Source: Novipirellula galeiformis (GTDB lineage Bacteria > Planctomycetota > Planctomycetia > Pirellulales > Pirellulaceae). From it: a DNA stretch of 61,114 nt. The notes beneath the pieces were generated by a model that was given only the letters and a program-made list of their open reading frames with translations, was not told the origin of the DNA and searched no databases. This document shows, piece after piece, positions 1-9,194 of the stretch. The stretch spans positions 1-61,114 of the forward strand of contig NZ_SJPT01000018.1 in assembly GCF_007860095.1 (NCBI RefSeq), given 5' to 3'. The position numbers and the translations under genes are program-made. How positions within the stretch are numbered: the first letter of the stretch is position 1; each line of letters opens with the position of its first letter.

Positions 1-82
1 GCGTTTCGGCGACATGTCCCTTCAGTGCAAGCGGCCCGGCGGCTGTTTTTATCACCCAACGCGAGCTCCTGGTATGTAGAGT

Positions 83-238
83 CGCTGTGAATTATTGCAA
101 GCAATAGGGGATGGAGCGCCCAGTGCGTGTTCTTATTTGGTGGGTGGCACGAATAGCACACGCTGTGAATTATTGCAAGCAAGAGAGAATGTAACGCCCA
201 GTGCGCGTTCTTATTTGGTGGGTGGCACGAATAGCACA
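83..238. repeat. 78-bp tandem direct repeat, two copies
   Basis: Copy 1 is 83-160 and copy 2 is 161-238, directly abutting. Both begin CGCTGTGAATTATTGCAAGC and end GGTGGGTGGCACGAATAGCA plus CA, with several substitutions between, so the duplication is not brand new. Each copy ends in the GTGGGTGGCAC core that recurs at 339-382 and near 38.1 kb. Confidence 0.9.
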
Positions 239-338
239 GTTCTGCGTCGGCAATTTTAAGCAAAATGGCCGACCAGCAGATCGGCATCTTATGCGCAGAT
301 GCCAGACCAGTCGCAAACGACTGTGCCATTCGTGCCAT

Positions 339-382
339 TCGTGGGTGGCACCATCTTGATTCGTGGGTGGCACCATCTTGAT
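339..382. repeat. 22-bp exact tandem repeat
   Basis: Two identical 22-bp units at 339-360 and 361-382, each reading TCGTGGGTGGCACCATCTTG followed by AT. The unit contains the GTGGGTGGCACC core. Confidence 0.9.
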
Positions 383-478
383 CGTGAGCGATCCTGAGCG
401 TTCAGATCGCGGAGCGATCAGCGACTATCGGCGAGTGATTGTTCCGATGTTTCATCGCATCCTAAATGCTTGGAGTGA

Positions 479-1990
479 TCAGTCGTTTTCGCAACTCTCC
501 GCGACGCGTGCGGCTGCTTCTTTCCATAGCGCCGGATCGGCTTCAAAAGGGACGGTCACCACACGATAGTGAAACTCTTTTCCCGCGGGCACGGTACTTT
601 TCAAAAAGGTCGTCAGGTAGTGTTTGCGATAGCGGTTGGGAAGATCCCAATAGCGTGTTCGCCAATCGTCGTCGGTGGGCACATCCGCCACATAGGTCAC
701 AACCCCTTTGCCAGTAGGACCATCGTAAATCGCCGACCATCGAACCGCCCGGTCGATCTTATGCCCCCCGTTTCCGTCAAATGCACCTTCGAGGTGAGAA
801 CCATCGGGCAGTTCGGCAAGGTAGTCTGTAGCAGTCACCGTCCAGGGATGCATGAAGTGGTAGATTAAATTCACGGGAGTGGCTTTTTCGGCTAGCAACC
901 GCACGTCCTCTACGATTTTGTTGTCCTGGACCTCGATTTCGGTGTCCAGCAGCAAGTCGCGAATCCGTGATTTTTTCTGCAACTTCAGCTGCCGACATCG
1001 CAGCGTCGTCGGCGGCGTTTGGACAGGCTTGCCGTCGACCCAAAACGTTAGCTTCAGTATCTGTTCGTCTTCGTTTTCGGTATGGCCGCTGCCGATGAAC
1101 CCCACGTCCGGGAAATTTACGACCGAACCGTAATGGCTTCCCCAACGGTCCAAGCCAAGCCGCGTTTGTTTGTAGTCGATGCGATACAAAGTCCAGAACG
1201 ATCGACTCTCAAAACGAACTTCCAGATCTCCCAATTCCGCGATGATCTCCCTTGGCCAACCGTTTTGTGGGGGTGGCTCGTAGGCCTCCAGGCTCACATT
1301 GTCCACAGCCACCTCACCCTGGCAATTGCCGCTTGCTTCATGGAAGGAAAATCGGATGCAAATGCTCTGCGTCCCCTCGGGCAGCGGGTTCTGTGTGCCG
1401 GGGCCAAACTCGCCCCGTACGCGACGCCAGTCATGGGCAGACGACTTGGGATTTAGTGGGTAAAAGGAAATTTGCTTCAGCGATTTTCCCTGGTCGTCAA
1501 AGCAATACATCGAGAATGCAAAGACTCCGCTGTCAAGGCTTGTGAACTTTAGGTCTGCCAGAACTTGGTACGCTTGAGCGGAATGAATCTGTTGCCCCAT
1601 TGCAATTGGTGCGGTCTCGACACCCAGCAGCTGACCGTTCGGTTTTAGTTCCAAGATTTGGCCACGTTGGCTCCCATCGTTTATTAGGGAGACTTGGGAA
1701 TCATCCCCAGGACGAAACTTCCAGCCTTCTAGCCCACGTTCGAATCCACCGTTGTCCGGTAGCCCCCCCGAGCGGTCGACGACAAGGGTGGTCGTTTCGA
1801 TTTGATCATCGAAGCTCGTGACGTTGAGTGAATCGTCAAAGAAGGCGCGGGCCTGGGGAGCGGCTTCACCGGCCACCACACCTAGCACGTTCGGCACGCT
1901 TAAAACAGGTTCAGCGGCATCGGCCGGGAAAGTCGAGATGGCCACGATGACCACCACGCGCATCATTGAAATCGCTTTCTCCATCGTCAT
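479..1990 (-). CDS. Secreted protein of unknown function with CBM-like domain
   Basis: A 503-residue protein that I do not recognise as a named family. The N-terminus (MTMEKAISMMRVVVIVAIST) has a hydrophobic stretch ending near ADA, so export is likely. Residues of roughly 75-235 look like a jelly-roll carbohydrate-binding module: it has the phrase GFERGLEGWKF at its start, VAVDNVSLEAY at its end and a regular beta pattern. The C-terminal half is also beta-rich and could be a galactose-mutarotase-like sandwich, but no catalytic motif is visible. It is monocistronic, divergent from the phosphoesterase across a 408-bp gap. The carbohydrate role is inference from the N-terminal module only. Confidence 0.75.
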   Translation of the reverse strand: MTMEKAISMMRVVVIVAISTFPADAAEPVLSVPNVLGVVAGEAAPQARAFFDDSLNVTSFDDQIETTTLVVDRSGGLPDNGGFERGLEGWKFRPGDDSQVSLINDGSQRGQILELKPNGQLLGVETAPIAMGQQIHSAQAYQVLADLKFTSLDSGVFAFSMYCFDDQGKSLKQISFYPLNPKSSAHDWRRVRGEFGPGTQNPLPEGTQSICIRFSFHEASGNCQGEVAVDNVSLEAYEPPPQNGWPREIIAELGDLEVRFESRSFWTLYRIDYKQTRLGLDRWGSHYGSVVNFPDVGFIGSGHTENEDEQILKLTFWVDGKPVQTPPTTLRCRQLKLQKKSRIRDLLLDTEIEVQDNKIVEDVRLLAEKATPVNLIYHFMHPWTVTATDYLAELPDGSHLEGAFDGNGGHKIDRAVRWSAIYDGPTGKGVVTYVADVPTDDDWRTRYWDLPNRYRKHYLTTFLKSTVPAGKEFHYRVVTVPFEADPALWKEAAARVAESCEND

Positions 1991-2398
1991 TTTCTCGCAT
2001 TGATAAGGCAGCTAGCTCAGGCGGGACGGGACTAACAGTCTACACTAGAAAAAATCGGCGTCCGTATCTGATCCGCAGCGATTCCAATCGATGCTGCTGT
2101 CGTTTTGTGTCCAATGCAGTCGTTTTCGCGATGTGATGCAACGTTCAAGTCTTGGGAGACCGTCCAACGCAAGCGTGCTAGCGCCGATATCGCGGCTAAC
2201 GAAGGTCTGCACGCAAGTCCGCGCCGATACGCTGAGCTACGTGTTTTCGCTGCCTTGGGAGCAAAACTTGTTTCGAATGCCAAAGGGGGGATTGGAAACC
2301 GAAGCGGGCGCCAGACGTGCATGCCGCAGTTACTGTTGGAGTAAACTGCAGTGCGTCGCGATCGTTTCTATCTAGACCTAGTCCTCTCGAGTCCCAGC
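1991..2398. other. Divergent intergenic region, no gene seen
   Basis: Separates the minus-strand secreted protein from the plus-strand phosphoesterase, so it should carry both promoters. I could not identify a convincing -35/-10 pair. Short frames on both strands lack domain signals. Confidence 0.5.
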
Positions 2399-3676
2399 AT
2401 GTTCAATCGTCGTCAATTTATCGGTAGTGTGCCTGTTTCTGCGGTGGCTATTTCCGCAGCTGGATTCGGCCAAAGTGCTCAATCGCAAGAGACGCAAAAT
2501 CAGGAAAATGCCGACAGCGAAATCATCGCCAGCCCGCCAGTGGTGCAAAATCCTCGTGTCAACGGGTTTGGCGTCAGCATCGCTGTGAACCGTTTGGCGA
2601 CGGCTTGGGTTGAATATGGATTTAGCAAAGATGACCTTGCGTTTACGGCGGTGGCAAGTCAGCACGGATTGATCTGTGCCGATGATCGCACGCTACATGT
2701 TCGCGTTCATCACCACGAAGCACTGCCGAGCGATCGGGCGATTTTCTACCGCGTGATGGTGCAGTCGCTCCGCTATCGAAGCGCTTATGTGCTCGAGCGA
2801 AGTGAACCTCAATCCACCGCAACTTACCCCTTGCGGTTGACGAGTCGATCGGCGTCAAGTGTTCGCATCGTGAGTATTAATGACACGCATGAACACCTGG
2901 AAACGATTCAAACGCTGCACCGCGAGATCGAGAAACTGAATCCCGATTTGCTGATTTGGAATGGCGACAGTTGCAACGATTTTGACGCAGCCGATTCGCC
3001 AGAACAGGTGCTGCTGAACCCCGCCAAAAACCGGCAATTGTCCTGGGCGAGCACTCGACCGTTGCTGTTTAGTAATGGGAACCATGACGTGCGAGGTCAA
3101 CGTGCTCGTGAAGTGATCAAGAGCTTTGCCGCGAGTCCCGAGTCATCCGAATTGCCCTATAACCAAGCGTTACGGTTTGGCCCTCTGGCTGTGATCACGC
3201 TTGATACCGGAGAAGACAAACCGGATCGCCATCCCGTGTTCGCTGGAACCGCGGCTTACGAACCCTACCGAGAAAAACAAGCCACGTGGTTGACTCAAGC
3301 TCTCGAGCGACCCGAGATCGCCGATGCACCCTACAAAATTGCCGCCTGCCATATTCCGCTACGAGGACTCGACGGTCAAAACGATGGAACGACGCTCGAG
3401 GGATACGCAAGCTACTGCGGATTCGCTGCCAAGCTCTGGCTGCCGATCCTAAAGCAAGCGAACTGTCAAGCGATTGTCTCGGGGCACATGCACCGCGATC
3501 GGCTTGACGCCGCGAGCAAGGACATGCCGATCCTGCAATTTGTCGGTGGGGGCCCGAGACCGGAGCAAGCTACGTTGACGGTGATCGACGCGAATGATGA
3601 CGGCAACCAAAAATCGCTGGCGATTCGCATCGTAAATTTAAAAGGCAACGTGTTGCATGAACATCAGTGGGCTTGA
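2399..3676 (+). CDS. Tat-exported calcineurin-like metallophosphoesterase
   Basis: A 425-residue hydrolase of the binuclear metallophosphoesterase superfamily. The motifs appear in order: DTHEH (D-x-H), NGDSCND (GD), GNHDVRG (GNHD), ACHIPL and SGHMHRD (GHxH), which together supply the two-metal site. Before the catalytic core is a beta-rich N-terminal region resembling the purple-acid-phosphatase type. I chose the ATG at 2399 because it puts NRRQFIGSV, a Tat-like twin-arginine leader, at the very N-terminus; an upstream in-frame start at 2351 would add 16 residues ahead of it. The substrate (phosphomonoester, nucleotide or phosphodiester) cannot be told from sequence. It is monocistronic and followed by a strong hairpin. 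Confidence 0.88.
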   Translation: MFNRRQFIGSVPVSAVAISAAGFGQSAQSQETQNQENADSEIIASPPVVQNPRVNGFGVSIAVNRLATAWVEYGFSKDDLAFTAVASQHGLICADDRTLHVRVHHHEALPSDRAIFYRVMVQSLRYRSAYVLERSEPQSTATYPLRLTSRSASSVRIVSINDTHEHLETIQTLHREIEKLNPDLLIWNGDSCNDFDAADSPEQVLLNPAKNRQLSWASTRPLLFSNGNHDVRGQRAREVIKSFAASPESSELPYNQALRFGPLAVITLDTGEDKPDRHPVFAGTAAYEPYREKQATWLTQALERPEIADAPYKIAACHIPLRGLDGQNDGTTLEGYASYCGFAAKLWLPILKQANCQAIVSGHMHRDRLDAASKDMPILQFVGGGPRPEQATLTVIDANDDGNQKSLAIRIVNLKGNVLHEHQWA

Positions 3677-3771
3677 GAGCGCACCATTGAGGTTGAGCGC
3701 GGTTGCCCAATGAAAAGGTGGACCGAAGCGGGCCGGGGAGAACCGGAAACTACAACGCATTCGCAAACGAA

Positions 3772-3806
3772 ACCGGCCCCGCAAAGCAGTGCAATGCGGG
3801 GCCGGT
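3772..3806 (-). terminator. Strong hairpin, probable tRNA-Glu terminator
   Basis: A perfect 12-bp stem (ACCGGCCCCGCA at 3772-3783 with TGCGGGGCCGGT at 3795-3806) and an 11-nt loop. On the minus strand it starts 15 nt after the tRNA 3' end and is followed by TTTCGTTT, a weak U-tract. It may also stop plus-strand transcription from the phosphoesterase gene. Confidence 0.75.
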
Positions 3807-3821
3807 CGTTAGCGATCGAAA

Positions 3822-3894
3822 TACCCCCTAAGGGATTCGAACCCCTGTTTCCGGACTGAGAGTCTGGCGTCCTGGGCCGCTAGACGAAGGGGGC
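3822..3894 (-). tRNA. tRNA-Glu (anticodon CTC)
   Basis: The minus-strand sequence folds into a cloverleaf: acceptor GCCCCCT/AGGGGGT, D arm with GTCTAGCGGCCCAGGAC, anticodon loop CTCTCAG (anticodon CTC, reading GAG), and T arm AGGGG-TTCGAAT-CCCTT. It closely resembles bacterial tRNA-Glu outside the anticodon stem. Oddities are a G1-U72 wobble at the end of the acceptor stem, an A-C opposition in the middle of the anticodon stem, and a G-U pair in the T stem. CCA is not encoded. It lies on the same strand downstream of the two clpP genes, separated by a structured spacer. Confidence 0.93.
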
Positions 3895-3910
3895 TGCGAA
3901 AATCGCATCA

Positions 3911-3970
3911 GGTGAAGCTTGGACTAAGGATTTAAGATCCGAAGTCCAACGACCAACGTCCCGCTTCACC
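3911..3970 (-). terminator. Nested hairpin between clpP and tRNA-Glu
   Basis: A compound stem: outer GGTGAAGC (3911-3918) with GCTTCACC (3963-3970), middle TTGGACT (3919-3925) with AGTCCAA (3943-3949), and inner GGAT (3928-3931) with ATCC (3937-3940). It fills the spacer between the clpP stop codon and the tRNA. It could end clpP transcription or act as a processing structure if clpP and tRNA share a transcript. There is no clear U-tract, so the terminator role is an inference. Confidence 0.6.
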
Positions 3971-3977
3971 CATTGGA

Positions 3978-4568
3978 TCAGACTTCGCCTGCCTTGTGGA
4001 CCACCTTGTCGATCAAGCCGTACTCACAGGCTTCGTCGGCGGACATAAAACGGTCGCGATCGGTGTCTTCTTCGATCTTCTCCAGCGAGTGACCGGTGTG
4101 TTCGATCATCAACTCATTCATTCGCTTCTTGATCCGACGCAACTCTTCGACGTGAATTTCGACCTCTCGCGCCGATCCTTGCATCCCGGCCAGCGGTTGG
4201 TGGATCATGATACGAGCATTGGGAAGTGCGAACCGTTTGCCCTTTGCTCCCGCGGTCAGCAGGGCGGCGCCCATCGATGCGGCTTGTCCGATGCAATAGG
4301 TAGCAACGTCACATGAGACGAATTGCATGGTGTCGTAGATCGCCATCCCGGCGGTGATGCTGCCCCCAGGGCTGTTGATGTACAAGTGGATGTCGGCCTT
4401 GGGGTCGTCCGATTGCAAGAACAACATTTGGGCAACCAATGAGTTCGAAATCTGGTCGTCAACTTGTTGGCCAAGGAAGATGATCCGATCTTTGAGCAGT
4501 CGGCTGTAGATGTCGTAGACGCGTTCTTCGCGGCCGCTCTTTTCGACAACGTAAGGAATGATAGGCAT
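3978..4568 (-). CDS. clpP: ATP-dependent Clp protease proteolytic subunit (canonical)
   Basis: A 196-residue serine protease that forms the cytoplasmic tetradecameric barrel and degrades substrates unfolded by ClpX or ClpA/C ATPases. Ser98 sits in GQAASMGA, His123 in MIHQP and Asp172 in DRDRF, exactly the positions of the triad in standard ClpP. Length and motifs are normal for the family. The N-terminus [20 protein letters not shown] matches the typical mature-like start, without a long propeptide. It is the second gene of a clpP2-clpP pair on the minus strand, 80 nt after its paralog. No Clp ATPase gene is in the window. Confidence 0.97.
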   Translation of the reverse strand: MPIIPYVVEKSGREERVYDIYSRLLKDRIIFLGQQVDDQISNSLVAQMLFLQSDDPKADIHLYINSPGGSITAGMAIYDTMQFVSCDVATYCIGQAASMGAALLTAGAKGKRFALPNARIMIHQPLAGMQGSAREVEIHVEELRRIKKRMNELMIEHTGHSLEKIEEDTDRDRFMSADEACEYGLIDKVVHKAGEV

Positions 4569-4648
4569 GCTAAATATCTTTCGACGGAATGTGTGCGTGT
4601 TTGATTCAGGTAAACAATACGGCGTCCTAAAGACGAAATCGCAGCGGA

Positions 4649-5281
4649 CTATTTCTTGTCGTCTTCGTCACTGTCGTCTGCCGGTGGCTTGGTCAGGATA
4701 TCGTCTACAATTCCGTAGGTCTTCGCTTCTTCGGCACTGAGGAAGAAATCGCGATCGGTGTCTTGAGCGATCTTTTCCACCGTTTGACCACAATGCTTGC
4801 TGATGATGTCGTTGAGCACGTCGCGATAGCGGAACATTTCCGCAGCTTGGATTTCAATATCACTCACTTGGCCGCCAACGCCGCCCATCGGCTGATGCAT
4901 CATCACGCGGCTGTTGGGCAAACAGAATCGTTTCCCGTGAGCGCCGCCGACGAGCAGCACTGCAGCTCCGCTGCAAGCTTCGCCGACACAGTACGTTGCG
5001 ACGGGGCACGACAACATTTGCATCGTGTCGTAAATCGCGAGTGTTGCGGTAACCGATCCGCCAGGCGAGTTGATGTAAAAGTGAATGTCCTTGCGACGGT
5101 TTTCACTCTGCAAGTAAAGCAGCTTCATTACCACGTCATTGGCATTGGCATAGTGAATCTCACCTTGCAAAAACACGATGCGGTTTTCCAAAAGCAAATC
5201 GCCCAGCGTTAGCTGGCGCTGACGCTGGTAGCTCTGGTACGAGTGGCTATTCGAAAGTTCGTGAAGCGGGGAATGGTTCAT
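4649..5281 (-). CDS. clpP: Second ClpP paralog (divergent)
   Basis: A 210-residue ClpP-family subunit upstream of the canonical copy. The triad is present: Ser104 in GEACSGAA, His129 in MMHQP, Asp178 in DRDFF. It differs from the neighbour in the residues after the serine (SGAA rather than SMGA), in a longer serine- and glutamine-rich N-terminus ([20 protein letters not shown]), and in an acidic tail ([10 protein letters not shown]). Such pairs are known in other bacteria, where the two ClpPs form mixed rings or separate barrels. Here that is inference from adjacency. Strand and spacing suggest co-transcription with the downstream clpP. Confidence 0.93.
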   Translation of the reverse strand: MNHSPLHELSNSHSYQSYQRQRQLTLGDLLLENRIVFLQGEIHYANANDVVMKLLYLQSENRRKDIHFYINSPGGSVTATLAIYDTMQMLSCPVATYCVGEACSGAAVLLVGGAHGKRFCLPNSRVMMHQPMGGVGGQVSDIEIQAAEMFRYRDVLNDIISKHCGQTVEKIAQDTDRDFFLSAEEAKTYGIVDDILTKPPADDSDEDDKK

Positions 5282-5510
5282 GCAATTTCTTTCAGTGCAG
5301 TTGGGGGTGTGCCGAAACTTCGCTGGCGTTACCCCGGTGACTTCTCTGGTGGAAAGACGAGTCAGGGTGTCTTCTGCTTAGTGTTCGTGATTATTGCCAA
5401 GATGGCAAGACGGGTTGCGGTGGAGCAGGGGATTGAGGGAGCTGGGAAGTTGAAGGCAGGCAATCTGGGAGCGTGGGGCAAGCGTCCAGAGGGCGAATTC
5501 GGACGCTAGC

Positions 5511-5554
5511 AAAACGCGACCGCCTCGCGTCCCACGGTGGTGACACGAGGCGGT
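5511..5554 (-). terminator. glgX rho-independent-like terminator
   Basis: ACCGCCTCG (5519-5527) pairs with CGAGGCGGT (5546-5554), a perfect 9-bp stem. On the minus strand it is followed by CGCG and four T (complement of 5511-5514). It begins 30 nt after the glgX stop codon, as expected for its terminator, and separates glgX from the clpP pair downstream on the same strand. Confidence 0.75.
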
Positions 5555-5584
5555 AATGGCCAAATTGGAACCGACGAAGGAACG

Positions 5585-7711
5585 TTAACGCCCTTCCGTT
5601 ACGGTTGGCTGGCTGATTTTTGCCACCGGTTCGATCTGATTGACATAGATCTTCATCGAGTGACAGGGGACCTCGACCACTCGGTTGCTCGGCGGGCGTG
5701 GGCCATCCCATTGAGGGTAGACGTCCTTGGGGGATTCCGCTGCGGTATCCACGAACAGGTTCCATTTCATGTTGCGTTCAACCTCGGGCAACGTGAAGTC
5801 GCGATTTTGGCCGGTGCTGTTGAACATCATTACCACGTCCCGCCCGGCGCCTTCGGGATCATCGGCGCGACTTGGGGCGGCGATATAGGCGACCATCGCC
5901 AATTCGTGCTGGCCCCAATCCAAGGGCGTCCCTGCGGGGGAGTACCAGGAAACGTCGGGAATCATCCTACCGTCGACTGGTCTGCCAGTCAGGAATTCGC
6001 GTCGGCGAACGGTGGGCTGCGCCTTGCGGAACTCAATCAGCGATTTAACAAAGCGGATCAAGTCGGTGTTCTTCTCGACCAAACGCCAATCAAACCAACT
6101 GATATCGTTGTCTTGGCAATAGGCGTTGTTGTTGCCTTTCTGAGTCCGTCGGCATTCATCGCCACTGACCAGCATCGGCACGCCTTGGCTGAGCAGCAAC
6201 GTTGTCAGCATGTTGCGAACTTGCCGATCCCGGATCGTGCGGACCCCTTTCTTCCGACTTGGGCCTTCCTCGCCGTAGTTGTCGCTGATGTTGTGGTTAT
6301 CGCCGTCCCGACCGTCTTCGCCATTGGCGAGGTTACGTTTTTCTTTGTACGTCACCAAATCGTTCATCGTGAACCCATCATGGCTCGTGATGAAGTTGAT
6401 GCTACAGTGCGGTGGACGCCCCGCGTGTTCGTACAAGTCGCTGCTCCCGGCCAAGCGTGTTGCCAATGCACCGAGGGTTCCGCCGTCGCCTCGCCAAAAG
6501 CCACGAACGTCATCGCGGTACCGCCCGTTCCACTCGGCCCAACGATGGTTACCGAATGACCCCACTTGGTACGCACCTGCGGCATCCCATGCTTCTGCGA
6601 TCACCTTGGTGTTGGCCAGCATCGGATCCTCGGCGATCATCTCGACCATCGGTGGATTCGGAATCAAGTTACCCTTCGTGTCCCGGCTCAGAATGCTGGC
6701 CAAGTCAAAGCGGAATCCGTCGATGTGGTAGTTATAGACCCAGTGACGAAGGCAGTGGAAAATCATCTCACGCACCACGGGATGGTTTCCGTTGAGCGTG
6801 TTACCACAACCCGAGTAATTCGAGTAATGTTGGCCTTCGCTCAGGATGTAGTAGACTTGGTTCTCCAACCCTTTGAAGGACAGCGTGGGGCCTTGCTCGT
6901 TGCCTTCGCAGGTGTGGTTGAAGACCACGTCCAAGATGACTTCGATCCCAGCGGCATGTAACGCCTTGACCATCTGTTTGAACTCGTTGACTTGCGCGCC
7001 CGGTTCTTTGCTGTGAGCGTAGCCGCGATGGGGCGAGAAGAACGCCATCGGGTCATAGCCCCAGTAGTTCGCCCGCTCAAGTTTCTTGCCATGCGGATCG
7101 CGAATTGGAAATTCGTTGACCGGCATTAGTTCCACCGCCGTGATGCCAAGCGACTTTAGGTAGGGAATCTTTTCGATCACCCCTAAGTAGCTACCAGCCG
7201 GTTTGACCTTTGCGGTTCGACTTTTGGTAAATCCACGCACATGCATTTCATAGATCACCGTCTCGCTCATGTCGTGACGCAGATGCCGGTCGCCTTCCCA
7301 ATCGAAGGTGTCTTCGATGACAACACATTTCGGCGGCCGAACGATGCCGTCGGTGCTCGGCAAATAGGTACCCGCAAGTGCTTGTGCATAGGGATCGATC
7401 AACCGTGCGGTCGCGTCAAAGCGATGACCATGCTCAGGGTCCCAGGGGCCGCTTGCTTGGTAGTGGTAGAGTTGACCGTGGGCGAGACCGGGAACATGCA
7501 TGCTCCAGATATCGCCACGACGATCCTTGATCGGATCGAATTCAATGATCTCGGATGGCTCAAGGTCGTTGACCTTGTTGTACAGCAGCAAACGCATTGC
7601 GGTCGCCGACCGGCTGAACACCGAAAACTGAACCCCAGTGTCCTGCAGAGTCGAGCCGTAAGGTGTTTGGTAAGCAAATTGCTGTTCGGGGCACGGCTGT
7701 TTCATGAGCAT
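5585..7711 (-). CDS. glgX: Glycogen debranching enzyme GlgX
   Basis: A 708-residue GH13 isoamylase-type enzyme that cleaves alpha-1,6 branches of glycogen, preferably after phosphorylase has shortened the outer chains. Residues of about 15-125 form the CBM48-like N-terminal domain. The barrel follows with DVVFNH, nucleophile Asp336 in DGFRFD, acid/base Glu373 in IAEAWD and Asp445 in TSHDGF. Length is close to other bacterial GlgX proteins, and the start could also be the Met two codons in. It is monocistronic with its own terminator, about 17 kb from the glgP-malQ operon that would act in the same pathway. Confidence 0.96.
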   Translation of the reverse strand: MLMKQPCPEQQFAYQTPYGSTLQDTGVQFSVFSRSATAMRLLLYNKVNDLEPSEIIEFDPIKDRRGDIWSMHVPGLAHGQLYHYQASGPWDPEHGHRFDATARLIDPYAQALAGTYLPSTDGIVRPPKCVVIEDTFDWEGDRHLRHDMSETVIYEMHVRGFTKSRTAKVKPAGSYLGVIEKIPYLKSLGITAVELMPVNEFPIRDPHGKKLERANYWGYDPMAFFSPHRGYAHSKEPGAQVNEFKQMVKALHAAGIEVILDVVFNHTCEGNEQGPTLSFKGLENQVYYILSEGQHYSNYSGCGNTLNGNHPVVREMIFHCLRHWVYNYHIDGFRFDLASILSRDTKGNLIPNPPMVEMIAEDPMLANTKVIAEAWDAAGAYQVGSFGNHRWAEWNGRYRDDVRGFWRGDGGTLGALATRLAGSSDLYEHAGRPPHCSINFITSHDGFTMNDLVTYKEKRNLANGEDGRDGDNHNISDNYGEEGPSRKKGVRTIRDRQVRNMLTTLLLSQGVPMLVSGDECRRTQKGNNNAYCQDNDISWFDWRLVEKNTDLIRFVKSLIEFRKAQPTVRRREFLTGRPVDGRMIPDVSWYSPAGTPLDWGQHELAMVAYIAAPSRADDPEGAGRDVVMMFNSTGQNRDFTLPEVERNMKWNLFVDTAAESPKDVYPQWDGPRPPSNRVVEVPCHSMKIYVNQIEPVAKISQPTVTEGR

Positions 7712-9194
7712 GTTGCAGGTTCCTCTATTGAAAAATCCAGACGCTTTGACTCAGCAGCAATCAAGTAGGACCATGAGCCCGTTGTGAAAGGGCGCTCTCG
7801 ACAGGGACGCCTCACCTTGCTGCGTCGATCGAATCAGGTATAGGTCCGCTAAATTGGTAGCTGTTCAAAGGGTTGTTATTAGGTTTGAGCGTTGGCAATC
7901 AATTTGCCTCCCCAAGCCGCGCTCGTTGAACAAGCAGCAGCGTTGGAGTTGGCACTCCGATCGCTAACAAATCAACCCTACCACGCGTCTACTGGAATGC
8001 GGGAGAAACGCGAGCTGCGCCCCACAATTCCCAGCCTGACTACGCGTAAGACAACGTCTAGCGATTCCGTATCAGAGAAACCTCCCAGGTGATATGGAGA
8101 AACGTTGAGGATTATTGTGACGAAGCATAGCCGAAAAGCGGTGCGACGAGCACTCAAGAAGTTTGAACTGGAGTGACAACAGCGGAAAAAGCGACCGTCG
8201 TCGACCGCCCACGTCACCGGGCCGGCCTCGGTTAGGACGCCCCAGTTGCCCTCGCCACCAGACTGTCCTGTCTTAATTAGGCCTCGCTGGGAAAGTAAAA
8301 GGAAAATTTTCGAAGAAAGTTTGTGCTTCCCAAACCCGATCCGTCGGGCCCCTCGAATGTTGGCCCCGCTGCCTGCGAGGACGCCCACCTGCAAACCAGC
8401 CGGCAAATGCTGCGAATCGAATTGGGACTTTGCGGATTTCCGCATCCCCCTCTCGCGGCGGTTGTGGCGATCAACCATCCCTTGATACCCCCACGTGTGA
8501 TACGTGCTCAATTCCATCGCCCGGTCGCCAGCCGCGCCATCGGGGAACCGATCGCATCGGCCCGCGGATCTGAACTGCTGACCCCGTTGGCATAGCAGCA
8601 AGGCGGTTGATTGGCCCGTTAATTGCTGTCAGGCCATCACGCCGCGTTTCAGGGCCTCCCCACCTGGTTAAAATCCCCCTAAACTGCTGGCGGCATCTAC
8701 CCAATTCCCCGTGGGATCGAGGAGCGCCCCCTTTCCCCCCGATGTTTAATTATAATAATACTTGGGTGTCATGAGCCGCAGTGCGGATCACCCTTTCTTT
8801 CAAGATCCAAACGTAATGTTGACTCAGGCTCACGCAGTGTCTTCTTCATGTCGGACCATTAAACCCCGTTTAATGCAGCGAAAATGAAGTTTCCTGTTTG
8901 ACTTCAGATCAAGATCTTTTGGTTCGGAAATCGCCGCAAAGCTTTTAGAGGCGTTTCCATGGCAAATCGTTTGATTTGAAAATGTACTCAGGAAAATAAT
9001 GGATTTATGAACTTTCCTCTACATTTGTGGCGGGGAGTTGGAGTAAAGGGACATCCTTCGTAAGGGTGAGCACCCGATTAGAGCAAGCTCTCCGAGTGAC
9101 CTGCACTGAAGAGGTGTTCCGTCCAACCTTGACTTGGTGGGACAATACACACGCTGCACCGCAGAATATCTCATCTACTAATTTGGAAAAAAAA
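7712..9194. other. 1.5-kb gene-free region
   Basis: Lies between divergent glgX and the response regulator gene. Overlapping frames exist on both strands, the longest 207 codons on the minus strand (7978-8601), but none shows a domain, signal peptide or plausible composition. An AT-rich patch at 8741-8760 contains TATAAT (8751-8756) without a fitting -35. I see no RNA gene or repeat that explains the length. Confidence 0.5.

Larger units (their letters stand above)
1..478. other. Repeat-rich gene-free left edge
   Basis: No convincing gene lies here; the short open frames have no recognisable domain and run through repeats. The stretch carries two tandem duplications (described separately), both containing the core GTGGGTGGCAC. 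It sits downstream of the minus-strand gene that ends at 479, so it may include that gene's transcription end, but I see no clear terminator. Confidence 0.6.

Noticed and set aside
141-238. TGGCACG followed by AGCAC, a resemblance to a sigma-54 site
   Set aside because: The -12 GC element does not fit TTGCA at the right spacing, and no gene starts downstream in that direction. The repeated motif is better described as a repeat unit.
7978-8601. A 207-codon minus-strand frame in the gene-free region
   Set aside because: No domain, membrane or signal features, composition rich in Arg, Ser and Cys, and overlapping frames on the other strand are equally long. Likely chance.
8751-8756. TATAAT box in the region before the response regulator
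   Set aside because: No -35 at suitable spacing and it is over 430 bp from the start codon; an AT-rich patch by chance is as likely.
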